Assembly (NCBI GenBank): GCA_902792815.1
Contig: CADBAY010000003.1
Coordinates: 93,411 to 157,410 of the forward strand
Source: an uncultured Bacteroidia bacterium
Lineage (GTDB): Bacteria; Bacteroidota; Bacteroidia; Bacteroidales; UBA932
Reading direction: 5' to 3'
Length of the DNA stretch: 64,000 bases
Shown here: piece after piece, positions 43,553 to 51,880 of the stretch
Position numbering within the stretch: the stretch's first letter is position 1
Layout: the number at the start of each line of letters is the position of its first letter
Notes under the pieces: model-generated
Seen by the model: only the letters and a program-made list of their open reading frames with translations
What the model was told of the DNA's origin: nothing
Databases searched by the model: none
Position numbers and translations under genes: made by a program

Positions 43553-45022
43553 ATGCATATCCATCTACTCTGCGAGCTCTTGCTGCTAACCCTTTTAACT
43601 GCCTGTCATACAACCGAACCGGAGCCTCCCGGCCCCGATGTCCCCGACAACGGAGAAAAGGCGACGGTGTATACCACCACAGCTTCCGGCACCCTCTTCC
43701 AGGAGTCGTACATAACACTCCGGGATAGTGAAGAGGCTCATTTTTACAAGGTTCAACTCAGCGGTGAGAGCTTTCAGAGTATAGACGGATTCGGGCTTGC
43801 CGTGACTCAGGCGAGCTGCTATAATTTGCTTAAGATGAGCGCGGACGACCGTTCCGCCTTCCTGCGCGAGATTTTCTGCCGCACCAAGGGGCTCGGCTCT
43901 TCGCTCATAAGGGTGTGCATAGGCGGGTCCGACTTCTCGCTGGACGAATTCACCTGCTGCGATACTCCGGGGATAAAGAATTTTGCCATGCATCCGAGCG
44001 ACGAGCAGTACCTCTTTCCGGTGCTCGACGAGATTATGCGCATCAACCCGGACGTGAAGATAATAGGCTCCCCGTGGAGCTGCCCCCGCTGGATGAAGAT
44101 CACTGAAAACGGCAGCGCTCCATACGACAGATGGACTGGCGGGCGGCTCAATCCTGCGTATTATCAAGATTATGCCGAGTTTTTTGTCCGCTGGATTACA
44201 GCAATGGAGCAGAGGGGCTATCCGATTTACGCCGTTACCCTTCAGAACGAGCCGCTCAACAGGGGCAATTCAATGTCGCTCTACATGTCGTGGCAAGACC
44301 AGAGGGACTTCATCAAGCAGGGCATAGGTCCCGCGTTCCAAAAGGCCGGGCTCACTACCAAAGTGCTGGTTTTCGACCACAACTACAACTACGACAATAT
44401 ATCCTCCCAGAAGGATTATCCCGTCCATATCTTCGAAGACCCGGAAGCATCCGCTTATGTGGCAGGTTCGGCCTGGCATAACTACGGGGGCTCGCCCTCA
44501 GTGCTCGATGCCGTCCACGCCGCCTGGCCCGACAAGGAGATTTACTTCACCGAAGCCTCGATAGGCACTTGGAACTATAGTTTCGGAAACTGCCTTATCA
44601 ACGATTTCCGCGACATTTTTATGGGTACTCTCGGCCGCTACGGCAAAGGTGTTACGCTCTGGAATCTTATGCTCGACGACAAAGGCCGTCCCAACCGTCC
44701 CGGCGGTTGTACCACATGCTTCGGGGCGGTAGCCATTTCGTCTTCGGATTATTCGCACAAAGGTATTACGCGAAACTCGCATTATTACAATGTGGCTCAT
44801 TGCTCCAAGGTTATCAAGCCAGGTGCGGTGAGACTCGGCACTACCGGCAAGGGCACCGACGCCCTGAGTTTGCAGTGGTACCGCAATCCCGACGGATCGT
44901 ATGCCGTGCTGCTGCTTAACGAAGGCAGCTCTGACGGGATAGTCAATCTTGTTACCGACAAGCATTCAATAGCCTGTAAAGTGCCTCCGCGCGCCATCCA
45001 GTCCGTTATTTGGACCGACTGA
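43553..45022 (+). CDS. Glycoside hydrolase family 30 lipoprotein
   Basis: A 489-residue secreted glycosidase of the GH30 clan-A barrel. Lipobox LLTAC (Cys about 18). The barrel starts QSIDGFGLAVTQAS and contains IIGSPWSCPRWMK, TLQNEP with acid/base Glu233, and IYFTEAS with nucleophile Glu334. A C-terminal beta domain ends PPRAIQSVIW, as in glucosylceramidase or beta-1,6-glucanase members. The lipid anchor suggests action on surface glycans. It stands alone with its own promoter, not in a SusCD locus. Substrate unresolved. Confidence 0.9.
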   Translation: MHIHLLCELLLLTLLTACHTTEPEPPGPDVPDNGEKATVYTTTASGTLFQESYITLRDSEEAHFYKVQLSGESFQSIDGFGLAVTQASCYNLLKMSADDRSAFLREIFCRTKGLGSSLIRVCIGGSDFSLDEFTCCDTPGIKNFAMHPSDEQYLFPVLDEIMRINPDVKIIGSPWSCPRWMKITENGSAPYDRWTGGRLNPAYYQDYAEFFVRWITAMEQRGYPIYAVTLQNEPLNRGNSMSLYMSWQDQRDFIKQGIGPAFQKAGLTTKVLVFDHNYNYDNISSQKDYPVHIFEDPEASAYVAGSAWHNYGGSPSVLDAVHAAWPDKEIYFTEASIGTWNYSFGNCLINDFRDIFMGTLGRYGKGVTLWNLMLDDKGRPNRPGGCTTCFGAVAISSSDYSHKGITRNSHYYNVAHCSKVIKPGAVRLGTTGKGTDALSLQWYRNPDGSYAVLLLNEGSSDGIVNLVTDKHSIACKVPPRAIQSVIWTD

Positions 45023-45028
45023 AACAAT

Positions 45029-45090
45029 CCGTAAAATTTTTCTGTGGAAGATATACGAAAATTTGTATATCTTTGTACTGAATTTTACGG
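45029..45090. promoter_or_regulatory. Promoter of engB (yihA)-prs with two nested inverted repeats
   Basis: TATCTTTG at 45068-45075, 17 nt before the ATG, is an exact -7 box. An outer 10-bp perfect inverted repeat, CCGTAAAATT (45029-45038) with AATTTTACGG (45081-45090), encloses it. An inner one, GATATAC (45050-45056) with GTATATC (45065-45071), overlaps the box. Both could be operators. Confidence 0.55.
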
Positions 45091-45092
45091 CA

Positions 45093-45692
45093 ATGAAAAT
45101 CTCTGAGGCAATATTCGCAGGAAGCAGCCCGAGGGTTGCACAGGGCCCAAAGAGACAACTGCCGGAATTTGCTTTCATAGGCCGCTCCAACGTAGGCAAA
45201 TCATCTCTTATCAACATGCTGACAGGCCGCCGCAAGCTGGCCCTTACGTCGGCTACTCCCGGCAAGACCAAGGTAGTGAACCATTTCCTTATCAACGACA
45301 GTTGGTACCTGGTTGACCTGCCCGGATACGGTTACGCCAAACTCCCGGAGAAGATGCGCCGCGAGATCGGCGCCGTCATCGACGACTACGTCCTCAATTC
45401 CACCCGGATGCAGGTCCTCTTCGTGCTGGTCGATTCGAGGCACGACATAGGCCGCATCGACGTTGATTTTCTCGCCTCCCTGGGCGAGAGAGGCATTCCC
45501 TGCGCCATTATTTTCACCAAGGCGGACAAACTCGGCCCCGTTGCTCTGCAGACCCAGATCGAGCGGGACAAGGCCATACTCTCGCAGTACTGGGAAGAGT
45601 TGCCTCCGATGTTCAGCAGCAGTTCCTCGAGGGGAGACGGCCGCGAGCAGATACTCTCTTACATAGACTCTATACTTAAAAGATCCGAATAG
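45093..45692 (+). CDS. engB: Ribosome biogenesis GTPase EngB/YihA
   Basis: A 199-residue GTPase needed for assembly of the large ribosomal subunit. G1 GRSNVGKSS, G2-region TSATPGKTK, G3 DLPGYGYA, G4 TKAD and G5 SSSSR are in order. The ATG at 45093 gives the family length (about 200). Two bases separate it from prs. Confidence 0.92.
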   Translation: MKISEAIFAGSSPRVAQGPKRQLPEFAFIGRSNVGKSSLINMLTGRRKLALTSATPGKTKVVNHFLINDSWYLVDLPGYGYAKLPEKMRREIGAVIDDYVLNSTRMQVLFVLVDSRHDIGRIDVDFLASLGERGIPCAIIFTKADKLGPVALQTQIERDKAILSQYWEELPPMFSSSSSRGDGREQILSYIDSILKRSE

Positions 45693-45694
45693 TT

Positions 45695-46681
45695 ATGATC
45701 CACACTCATCGAATGGAACTTTTCGCCTGCAGGGCTTCCAGGGATTTCGCCTGCAAGGTGATAGAACATCTAAACGAGATCCGCCGCCCGGACGAGCCCC
45801 TCGCCCGCCTGGGAGACCTTCAAGTGACGCCGTTCAGCGACGGAGAATTCCAGCCCTGCTTTGCCGAGAGCGTGCGTGGAGCTACTGTGTTTATCTTGCA
45901 GTCCACTATTCCGCCGGCAGACAACATCATGGAACTTCTGCTCACTATCGATGCCGCCAAGAGAGCTTCGGCCGACAAGGTGATTGCCGTTATCCCTTAT
46001 TTCGGATGGGCTCGCCAGGACCGCAAAGACAAGCCCCGCGTGGCCATCGGAGCCAAACTCGCCGCCAATCTTCTCACCGCTGCGGGCGCCGACCGCGTCA
46101 TGACCTGCGACCTGCACGCCGACCAGATTCAGGGCTTCTTCGACATTCCCGTGGATCACTTATATGCCAGCAAGGTATTCATCCCTTGCATCCAGTCGCT
46201 TAAACTCCAGAACCTCTCCATAGCCGCTCCCGATATGGGCGGCGCCAAGAGGGCCAATTCCTACGCCAAGAGCCTCGGCGGGGAGAAGCAGGATTGCGGC
46301 GTCGTTATCTGCCACAAGACCCGCGAGAGGGCTAACGTGGTTTCCGAAATCAAAGCTATCGGCGACGTCGAGGGCAGGGATATCATCATCGTGGACGATA
46401 TGATCGATACTGCCGGCACCCTGTGCAAGGCCGCCGACGTGCTTAAGGAGAAGGGCGCCATGAGCGTGCGCTGCTGCGCCACCCACGGTATCCTTTCCGG
46501 CAATGCTCTGGAGCGTATCCACAATTCGTCCCTGGAGGAAGTGTTTATCACCGATACCATTCCCCATCCCGAACTGGAAGGGGACAGCAAGATACGTGTA
46601 GTGTCGATGGCTCCTGTGTTTGCCAGCATCATCGACAAAGTGTATAATTACGAGCCCATCAGCCCCGGGTTCGTGTATTGA
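45695..46681 (+). CDS. prs: Ribose-phosphate pyrophosphokinase
   Basis: Makes PRPP from ribose 5-phosphate and ATP for nucleotide, His and Trp synthesis. The 328-residue product shows FSDGEFQPCFAESVRGATVF, the flexible loop ARQDRKDKPR, CDLHADQIQGFFDIPVDH, and the PRPP-binding loop IIVDDMIDTAGTL. It may begin at the in-frame ATG six codons later (45713, MELFACRAS); both are possible. Operon with engB upstream and two genes downstream. Confidence 0.94.
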   Translation: MIHTHRMELFACRASRDFACKVIEHLNEIRRPDEPLARLGDLQVTPFSDGEFQPCFAESVRGATVFILQSTIPPADNIMELLLTIDAAKRASADKVIAVIPYFGWARQDRKDKPRVAIGAKLAANLLTAAGADRVMTCDLHADQIQGFFDIPVDHLYASKVFIPCIQSLKLQNLSIAAPDMGGAKRANSYAKSLGGEKQDCGVVICHKTRERANVVSEIKAIGDVEGRDIIIVDDMIDTAGTLCKAADVLKEKGAMSVRCCATHGILSGNALERIHNSSLEEVFITDTIPHPELEGDSKIRVVSMAPVFASIIDKVYNYEPISPGFVY

Positions 46682-46682
46682 T

Positions 46683-46937
46683 ATGGGCGCCACGATCTTA
46701 GTTGCGGTGGTCCTTGTGGGCCTCGGGGTGTTGGGGCTGTGCTTCAACATCATCTTCCGCAAGAAAGACTTTCCGCACTACGATGTGGGCTCCAACGAAG
46801 AAATGCGACGCCGCGGCATCCGCTGCTATAAAGAAGAGGATGCCGCGCTTCACTCCTCACCTTGCCCTGGAGGCGATTCCGAGGCATGTAAAGAATGTAA
46901 ACTGTATGAGTCTGGTAGCAATCGTAGGACGTCCTAA
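46683..46937 (+). CDS. Small single-pass membrane protein with Cys-rich tail
   Basis: An 84-residue protein. One transmembrane helix (about 3-22, [19 protein letters not shown]) is followed by [21 protein letters not shown] and then a tail with four cysteines (C-x12-C-x7-C-x2-C). By the positive-inside rule the tail is cytoplasmic. The part up to RRRGIRC resembles short conserved Bacteroidetes 'membrane or secreted' proteins; the Cys-rich end looks like a local addition. Its last 32 bases overlap the start of der. Function unknown. Confidence 0.7.
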   Translation: MGATILVAVVLVGLGVLGLCFNIIFRKKDFPHYDVGSNEEMRRRGIRCYKEEDAALHSSPCPGGDSEACKECKLYESGSNRRTS

Positions 46938-48213
46938 CGTAGGCAAGTCCACCCTTTTCAACCGCCTGGTAGGTGCCAGGCAGGCAATAGTAGATGACAC
47001 CGCCGGCGTGACCCGCGACAGGCATTACGGCCGCTGCGAATGGTGCGGCAGGGAGTTCTCGGTAGTCGATACCGGGGGCTACACCAGCAACTCGGACGAT
47101 GTGTTCGAGGCTGCCATCCGCTCGCAGGTGCAGATTGCCATCGACGAGGCCGACGTGGTGCTTTTCATGGTGGAGGCGGCCACTGGGATTACCGACTACG
47201 ACGCCGAGATTGCCGACCTTCTGCGCCGCTCGCGCAAAAGCGTGGTGCTGTGCGTCAACAAAGTTGACTCCGGTGCCAAGATGTTCGACGCCTACCAGTT
47301 TTATTCCCTCGGCCTGGGGGAGATTTACAGTATTTCGGCCGCCAACGGTTCCGGTACCGGCGATTTGCTGGATGCTGTAGTGGCGGCCTTGCCCGAGGAG
47401 ACCGATCAGGCCGATCCTTACGAGGGCCTGCCCCGCATCACCATAGTGGGCAAGCCTAATGTGGGCAAATCGTCGCTTACCAACGCTTTGCTCGGGGTAG
47501 AGCGCAATATCGTTACCCCGGTGGCCGGTACCACACGCGACAGTATCGAGTCGCACTACAATAAGTTCGGCTACGAATTTATGTTGGTAGATACCGCCGG
47601 CATACGCCGCAAGGCCAAGGTGAACGAGGATCTGGAGTTCTACTCGGTCATGCGTTCCATCCGCGCCATAGAGCATTCGGACGTGTGCATAATGATGATA
47701 GATGCCACTACGGGCATGGAGTCGCAGGACATGAACATCTTCTCGCTCATTCAGCGTAACCGCAAGGGCTGCGTGCTGGTGGTGAACAAGTGGGACCTCT
47801 TCATAAAGGATTCCAATACGCTCAAGGAGTATACAGCGGCTTTGAAGAGCCGTCTGGCTCCCTTCGACGACGTGCCTATCATCTTTACTTCCGTGCTCAA
47901 GATGCAGCGTATCCAGGACGTGCTGAGCGCCGCCGCGGAGGTGTACGCCAACTATTCCCAGAAGATTCCGACCGCCCGCCTGAACGAGGCCATGCTCCCG
48001 CTGATAGAGGAAACTCCTCCTCCGGCATGGAAGGGTAAGTACGTGAAGATCAAGTATGTGACCCAGCTGCCCACCAAGTTCCCGGCCTTCGCCTTCTTCT
48101 GCAATCTGCCGCAGTACGTTAAAGATCCTTACAAGCGCTTCCTCGAGAACAAGTTGCGCGAGAATTTCCCTCTGAGCGGCTGCCCCGTGCAGATTTACAT
48201 TCGTCAGAAATAA
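46906..48213 (+). CDS. der: Ribosome-associated GTPase Der (EngA)
   Basis: A 435-residue protein with two GTPase domains in tandem and a KH-like C-terminal domain. G1 of domain 1 GRPNVGKST (about 8-16), of domain 2 GKPNVGKSS (about 183-191); both have DTAG- or DTGG-type G3 and NKVD/NKWD. The end [17 protein letters not shown] is the usual C-terminus. I chose the ATG at 46906 because it precedes the first G1 by the normal six residues; an earlier in-frame start would run through the small membrane gene. The downstream 20 bases precede the first palindrome. Confidence 0.95.
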   Translation: MSLVAIVGRPNVGKSTLFNRLVGARQAIVDDTAGVTRDRHYGRCEWCGREFSVVDTGGYTSNSDDVFEAAIRSQVQIAIDEADVVLFMVEAATGITDYDAEIADLLRRSRKSVVLCVNKVDSGAKMFDAYQFYSLGLGEIYSISAANGSGTGDLLDAVVAALPEETDQADPYEGLPRITIVGKPNVGKSSLTNALLGVERNIVTPVAGTTRDSIESHYNKFGYEFMLVDTAGIRRKAKVNEDLEFYSVMRSIRAIEHSDVCIMMIDATTGMESQDMNIFSLIQRNRKGCVLVVNKWDLFIKDSNTLKEYTAALKSRLAPFDDVPIIFTSVLKMQRIQDVLSAAAEVYANYSQKIPTARLNEAMLPLIEETPPPAWKGKYVKIKYVTQLPTKFPAFAFFCNLPQYVKDPYKRFLENKLRENFPLSGCPVQIYIRQK

Positions 48214-48232
48214 CAGCTGCCGGTTTTGCCGA

Positions 48233-48277
48233 TTTGCGTACAAGGTCTGCTTTTATGTGGCAGACCTTGTACGCAAA
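48233..48277. repeat. REP-like palindrome 1
   Basis: A perfect 18-bp arm pair (48233-48250, 48260-48277) with a 9-nt loop, containing GTACAAGGTCTGC. Best-preserved copy. It can also serve as the terminator of der. Confidence 0.85.
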
Positions 48278-48312
48278 AAATGTATTGTAAGGGCTTCGGT
48301 TGGCGTTTTACT

Positions 48313-48347
48313 GTTCAAGGTCTGGAGGTAAAAAACAGACCTTGAAC
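48313..48347. repeat. REP-like palindrome 2
   Basis: Perfect 12-bp arms GTTCAAGGTCTG / CAGACCTTGAAC with an 11-nt loop, two bases from the stop of the 48350 gene. Confidence 0.85.
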
Positions 48348-48349
48348 GA

Positions 48350-49258
48350 TTAGATCAGTTTTTTAAGAGTCTCAGGAGAGGCCGAGGGAAAGTAATCAAG
48401 TACGTGAGAGATTAAAAGGTTACGTGATTCTTCCGGAGTCCGGGGCACGGCAAGGCTGTTGTTTCCTGATTCACCCGTGCCAGGGCCGCCTGTGGGCTGT
48501 TCAAGATACTTAGCCCAGAACGGTTGCTTGGAAGAATCTGCAGCCACTGAAGCGAACAGAGCTTCGGGAGTGGTGTTGGAGGCACGTTGCCAGCCATTGT
48601 AATGTAAGTCCTGGCCTCGATAAACTCTTTCAAAATCTCCGATTATTATCCAGGTCCCGGACTGCAGAAACTGAATGATGCTATCCATAACGTTTTTCTT
48701 GACAGAGGGGCTGAGCAATGTCTTGTAGCGGGCGGGAAGGGTACGTAACAGGGCCGGTGTCACGGCTTCACGGCAAAGAGAGCGAAGCTGGCCGGTCTCT
48801 ACGGCACCTTGGCCCCGGATTATCTCCAGGACGTGCGGGGATAGGTGTTTCATAAGTTTATCGGTAGTGGAGACTGCCTTAAATGGTTTTCCCAGAGCCA
48901 TTTGGTAACGAGGCTGGCTTCTGCGCCAGTTCATTAGCTCGCGGTACCATTCTACCGTAGCAAACGCAGCTTTGCCGCCTAAAAACTTACCGTATGCTAT
49001 GTCTCCTTCTCTGACCACATCTATTTTCCAGTCCCAAGGTCCCAGGATTACACTGTCGGGGCCATCATCGAACCAGCATCCCGGAGCGGTCATCTCTTCA
49101 ATCGACCAACCCGGCACCGCTCCCTTGAAAAAAGGAATAATACCGAAGTGGCGCACCACATCTATCATCCTTTCGGGGCTATCGATCAGATCCGGGCCCG
49201 GGCCCCATCCGCGGATGGGTGCGTCTGTTGTTTGGCCGGATGTTTCCGTTGTTTCCAT
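48350..49258 (-). CDS. AlkZ-related winged-helix-type protein, function unknown
   Basis: A 302-residue cytosolic protein without signal peptide. The first 120 residues (VVRHFGIIPFFKGAVPGWSI, GPWDWKIDVVREGDIAYGK, WYRELMNWRRSQ) match my memory of the 'AlkZ-related' family, distant relatives of YcaQ/AlkZ DNA glycosylases. The catalytic QxQ/QxD loop is not obvious, so glycosylase activity is doubtful. The C-terminus (FPSASPETLKKLI) also fits the family. It sits between REP-like palindromes and has its own promoter. Confidence 0.7.
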   Translation of the reverse strand: METTETSGQTTDAPIRGWGPGPDLIDSPERMIDVVRHFGIIPFFKGAVPGWSIEEMTAPGCWFDDGPDSVILGPWDWKIDVVREGDIAYGKFLGGKAAFATVEWYRELMNWRRSQPRYQMALGKPFKAVSTTDKLMKHLSPHVLEIIRGQGAVETGQLRSLCREAVTPALLRTLPARYKTLLSPSVKKNVMDSIIQFLQSGTWIIIGDFERVYRGQDLHYNGWQRASNTTPEALFASVAADSSKQPFWAKYLEQPTGGPGTGESGNNSLAVPRTPEESRNLLISHVLDYFPSASPETLKKLI

Positions 49259-49262
49259 ATCA

Positions 49263-49270
49263 CAAAAATA
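49263..49270 (-). promoter_or_regulatory. -7 box of the AlkZ-related gene
   Basis: On the minus strand TATTTTTG, an exact TAnnTTTG match four nt before the ATG. Confidence 0.55.
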
Positions 49271-49287
49271 GTAATTTTAATCACTTT

Positions 49288-49326
49288 GCGTTCAAGGTCT
49301 GTTTTTAACCTGCAGACCTTGTATGC
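49288..49326. repeat. REP-like palindrome 3
   Basis: GCGTTCAAGGTCTG (49288-49301) against CAGACCTTGTATGC (49313-49326), three mismatches near the outer ends. Confidence 0.75.
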
Positions 49327-49364
49327 CGAAATGATGTTAGAAGTGACTGGAGGGCCATTTCTTT

Positions 49365-49399
49365 GTTCAAGGTCTGACATCCGAAATCAGATCATGAAC
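49365..49399. repeat. REP-like palindrome 4
   Basis: GTTCAAGGTCTG (49365-49376) against CAGATCATGAAC (49388-49399), two mismatches. It ends 10 nt before the -33 TTG of the transposase promoter. Confidence 0.75.
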
Positions 49400-49408
49400 G
49401 CATACCGG

Positions 49409-49438
49409 TTGTGAATCAGAAAAATATCGTTAGCTTTG
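49409..49438 (+). promoter_or_regulatory. Promoter of the RAYT gene
   Basis: TTG (49409-49411), a 19-nt spacer and TAGCTTTG (49431-49438). The 64-nt leader contains a CCCC-GGGG hairpin followed by TTTTGTTT at about 49452-49480, which could act as an attenuator. Confidence 0.65.
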
Positions 49439-49502
49439 CCCAAACTTGAATCCCCCCGCTGTTTGTGGGGCTTTTGTTTAACCGAAAACTTATTTGTGAA
49501 CT

Positions 49503-50411
49503 ATGAGAATTGAAGTTAACCGGGTTCTTCCGGACGGTAGCATTCGAATTGTAATGCCCTTTCACATTTGTTTAAAAGGTCTTGAAAAAGCAATCCTTTG
49601 TCGTGACGAAGAAGACTATGACATGTTCGTCAAAATAATTTGTCTGTCGGCAAGGGCGAAAAATGTAATCGTAGTAATTTACATTGTTCTGTCCAATCAT
49701 TTTCATCTCAGTGTCCTTGCCGCGTCGGAAGAGGATGCGGATGCTTGCGGACAGGAAATTAAGCGGCGTTATTCAATGTGGATTAATCATAAATACGGGG
49801 ACGAAGGCATTCTCCGCCGTTCAAAAATAACGGCACAAATGATGACTGACCGTTGGCACATTCGAAATGCCCTGGCCTACATTCCCCGGAACGCCCTTGA
49901 CAACGGCCATAATGTAAATACTTACAATTGGTCTGGTTATAGAGGAATGTTTTGTCTCTCAGGCCCTCAAGGATTACGTCCCGTATCATCATTGACGCGT
50001 CGTGAATCAAGAGCGGTTTTTCATTCAGCCGATAGATTGGACGGTGTGAAATGGATGCTGAATGAGAAAAATGAACTGGATCCTTTTTCGATCTGTGACC
50101 ATGCTTATTTGGAACAAGCCTTCGAAAATGATCAAGCATTTTTCTTGAAAACAATAGGTGCTCTTAATGTTGCTGAAGTCCGGTATGACCTGGAAGAAAA
50201 GCCGTTTAATATGGTCTCGGATTCGGTCTTCTACAATGAGGTTAACGAATTGTCAATGAAATGGTTTGGGAGGAGTACAGATAATTTGACGGTGGAAAGG
50301 AAGTACAGGCTTTTAACCTTTTGTTATCGATCGTTCAAAACATCGGTGCCCCAATTGGCCAGAGTTTTTAGGCTTGATCGCGAAAAAGTTAGAGCAATAC
50401 TTGGCGTTTAA
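49503..50411 (+). CDS. REP-associated tyrosine transposase (RAYT/Y1 HUH family)
   Basis: A 302-residue HUH-type enzyme related to IS200/IS605 TnpA. The two-His motif is NHFHLSV (His66, His68). The helix with the nucleophile candidate Tyr126 is HIRNALAYIPRNAL, and GDEGILRRSKITAQMM corresponds to the RAYT 'GR.F..RF' region. An added C-terminal helix-turn-helix-like segment (about 275-300, VPQLARVFRLDREKVRAIL) is present. Such genes are single copy and act on surrounding REP palindromes. Codon use looks more AT-rich than the neighbours, which suggests separate ancestry. Confidence 0.82.
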   Translation: MRIEVNRVLPDGSIRIVMPFHICLKGLEKAILCRDEEDYDMFVKIICLSARAKNVIVVIYIVLSNHFHLSVLAASEEDADACGQEIKRRYSMWINHKYGDEGILRRSKITAQMMTDRWHIRNALAYIPRNALDNGHNVNTYNWSGYRGMFCLSGPQGLRPVSSLTRRESRAVFHSADRLDGVKWMLNEKNELDPFSICDHAYLEQAFENDQAFFLKTIGALNVAEVRYDLEEKPFNMVSDSVFYNEVNELSMKWFGRSTDNLTVERKYRLLTFCYRSFKTSVPQLARVFRLDREKVRAILGV

Positions 50412-50412
50412 A

Positions 50413-50451
50413 GTGTTCAAGGTCTGCTTTTCTCCTGCCGATCTTGAACAC
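50413..50451. repeat. REP-like palindrome 5
   Basis: GTGTTCAAGGTCTGC (50413-50427) against GCCGATCTTGAACAC (50437-50451), two mismatches. It begins two bases after the RAYT stop. Confidence 0.78.
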
Positions 50452-50490
50452 AAAAACGGCATTTTATGCGTGCCTGGGGGCAATGTGATG

Positions 50491-50522
50491 TGCAAGGTCT
50501 GTGGGATAAAAACAGACCTTGT
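50491..50522. repeat. REP-like palindrome 6
   Basis: Core CAAGGTCTGT (50493-50502) and ACAGACCTTG (50512-50521), perfect over 10 bp. Confidence 0.78.
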
Positions 50523-50567
50523 ACGTTATCTTTAATGATTGGGGCAACGGGCATAAGAAAAAAATGC

Positions 50568-50575
50568 TATATTTG
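50568..50575 (+). promoter_or_regulatory. -7 box of the xseA-glycogen operon
   Basis: TATATTTG, an exact TAnnTTTG match five nt before the ATG at 50581. Confidence 0.6.
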
Positions 50576-50580
50576 TAAGT

Positions 50581-51801
50581 ATGTCAGATCGGGATTATTT
50601 GGAGTTGCTGGAATTGCAGCAGATTATTCAGGAAGGGGTTGAGGAAGCCGTCCCGGGGCCGGTACGTGTGAAGGCGGAAATCGCTTCGCTGCAGCACAAA
50701 GCCAACGGCCATTGTTACCTTGAACTTTGCCAGAGCGGTCTCGGAGGGCCGGTGGCAAAAGCAAGGGCCGTTATCTGGCGTTCCCGCTTCGATGTCCTTT
50801 CCGCCCGCTTCGCAGAGGCCTCGGGCAGCGCCCTGGCTCCCGGTATGGCGCTGGTGTTCGAGGTGAGGGTCAATTACAGCGAACTGTACGGCCTGACCCT
50901 GGTCATTGAAGACGTTGATGTGGAGCACACTTTGGGCGAGGCCGAACTGCGTCGCCGTCAAACCATCGAGCGCCTCGATAAGGAAGGCCTCTCCGATTTG
51001 CAAAAAGAGCTTGCCCTGCCCCCTGTCCCATACTTTCTGGCAGTCGTGTCCGCCGCCGATGCCGCCGGTTACGGCGACTTTCGCCGCCACCTGCTTGAAA
51101 ACGAATGGGGCTTCGCGTTCAATCCCGTGCTGTTTCCGGCCACAATGCAGGGCGACGGTGCCCCGGGCTCGATAATCAGTGCCCTTAACGACATAGAGGC
51201 CCTTCCCGAAGCTCCCGACGCCGTGCTCATCCTGCGTGGGGGAGGCTCCACGCTGGACCTTGCCTGTTTTGACGATTATGACCTCTGCGCCGCCATAGCC
51301 CGCCTGCCCATTCCGGTCTTTACCGCCATCGGGCACGACCGTGACACTCATGTGGCCGACATGGTGGCCTGCGAGGCTGTTAAAACCCCCACTGCCCTGG
51401 CCGACCTGTTCGTAGATGCCGTGGCAAGGGAAGACGAACGCATAGAAGACCTCTCGCACCGGCTCCGCATGGGACTTCTCTCGGCGGTAAGCAGGGCGGA
51501 AGCCGGTCTCGACCGCTCGGTGCGACGCGCCGTCCTGGCACTCTCCGCCAAGGTCTCAGCGGCGGAACGGGCCCTGTCCGCCACCCAGACGCGTATCGCC
51601 TCCGCCAATCCCCGCAAACTCCTGGAGCGCGGCTACACCCTGGTGTCCGACGCCTCCGGCCGCCTGGTCAAAAACACCGCCGGGGTCAACTCCGGCGACA
51701 AAATAGACATACATTTTCCCGATGGCACAATAAACTGTACAGTAAATGGAAAGGCATTTCCGGCCCCTGCTCCGGGGGTAGCGCCACCCTCGGCGCCGTA
51801 A
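50581..51801 (+). CDS. xseA: Exodeoxyribonuclease VII large subunit
   Basis: Catalytic subunit that degrades single-stranded DNA. The 406-residue product has an N-terminal OB fold (GPVRVKAEIASLQHKANGHCY), the conserved catalytic-domain segments FLAVVSAADAAGYGDF, ILRGGGSTLDLACFDDYDL and PVFTAIGHDRDTHVADMVA, then a long coiled coil and the family end NPRKLLERGYTLV. The C-terminal 50 residues are Pro-rich and loosely conserved. Start ATG follows the promoter by five bases. Confidence 0.93.
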   Translation: MSDRDYLELLELQQIIQEGVEEAVPGPVRVKAEIASLQHKANGHCYLELCQSGLGGPVAKARAVIWRSRFDVLSARFAEASGSALAPGMALVFEVRVNYSELYGLTLVIEDVDVEHTLGEAELRRRQTIERLDKEGLSDLQKELALPPVPYFLAVVSAADAAGYGDFRRHLLENEWGFAFNPVLFPATMQGDGAPGSIISALNDIEALPEAPDAVLILRGGGSTLDLACFDDYDLCAAIARLPIPVFTAIGHDRDTHVADMVACEAVKTPTALADLFVDAVAREDERIEDLSHRLRMGLLSAVSRAEAGLDRSVRRAVLALSAKVSAAERALSATQTRIASANPRKLLERGYTLVSDASGRLVKNTAGVNSGDKIDIHFPDGTINCTVNGKAFPAPAPGVAPPSAP

Positions 51802-51880
51802 GAGGTAGGGGCTCGTTCCCGGGAAGGGCCGCACAGCGGCGTCCCAGGAGCAGGGGCCGGAAGTGCCGGAAAAGAATTAT

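Larger units (their letters stand above)
48233..50522. mobile_element. RAYT-REP locus (six palindromes around a REP-associated transposase)
   Basis: Between der and xseA, six hairpins built on CAAGGTCTG / CAGACCTTG occur at 48233-48277, 48313-48347, 49288-49326, 49365-49399, 50413-50451 and 50491-50522. They flank a Y1/HUH transposase-like gene (49503-50411) and an AlkZ-related gene (48350-49258). This is the layout of a REP/RAYT system, in which the transposase is thought to act on the palindromes. Confidence 0.6.

Noticed and set aside
43541-45022. GH30 gene as part of a polysaccharide utilisation locus
   Set aside because: No SusC/SusD pair or regulator lies nearby; the neighbours are a pseudogene and ribosome/nucleotide genes.
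46750-48243. A 497-residue minus-strand frame across der
   Set aside because: Antisense to both GTPase domains; no motifs.
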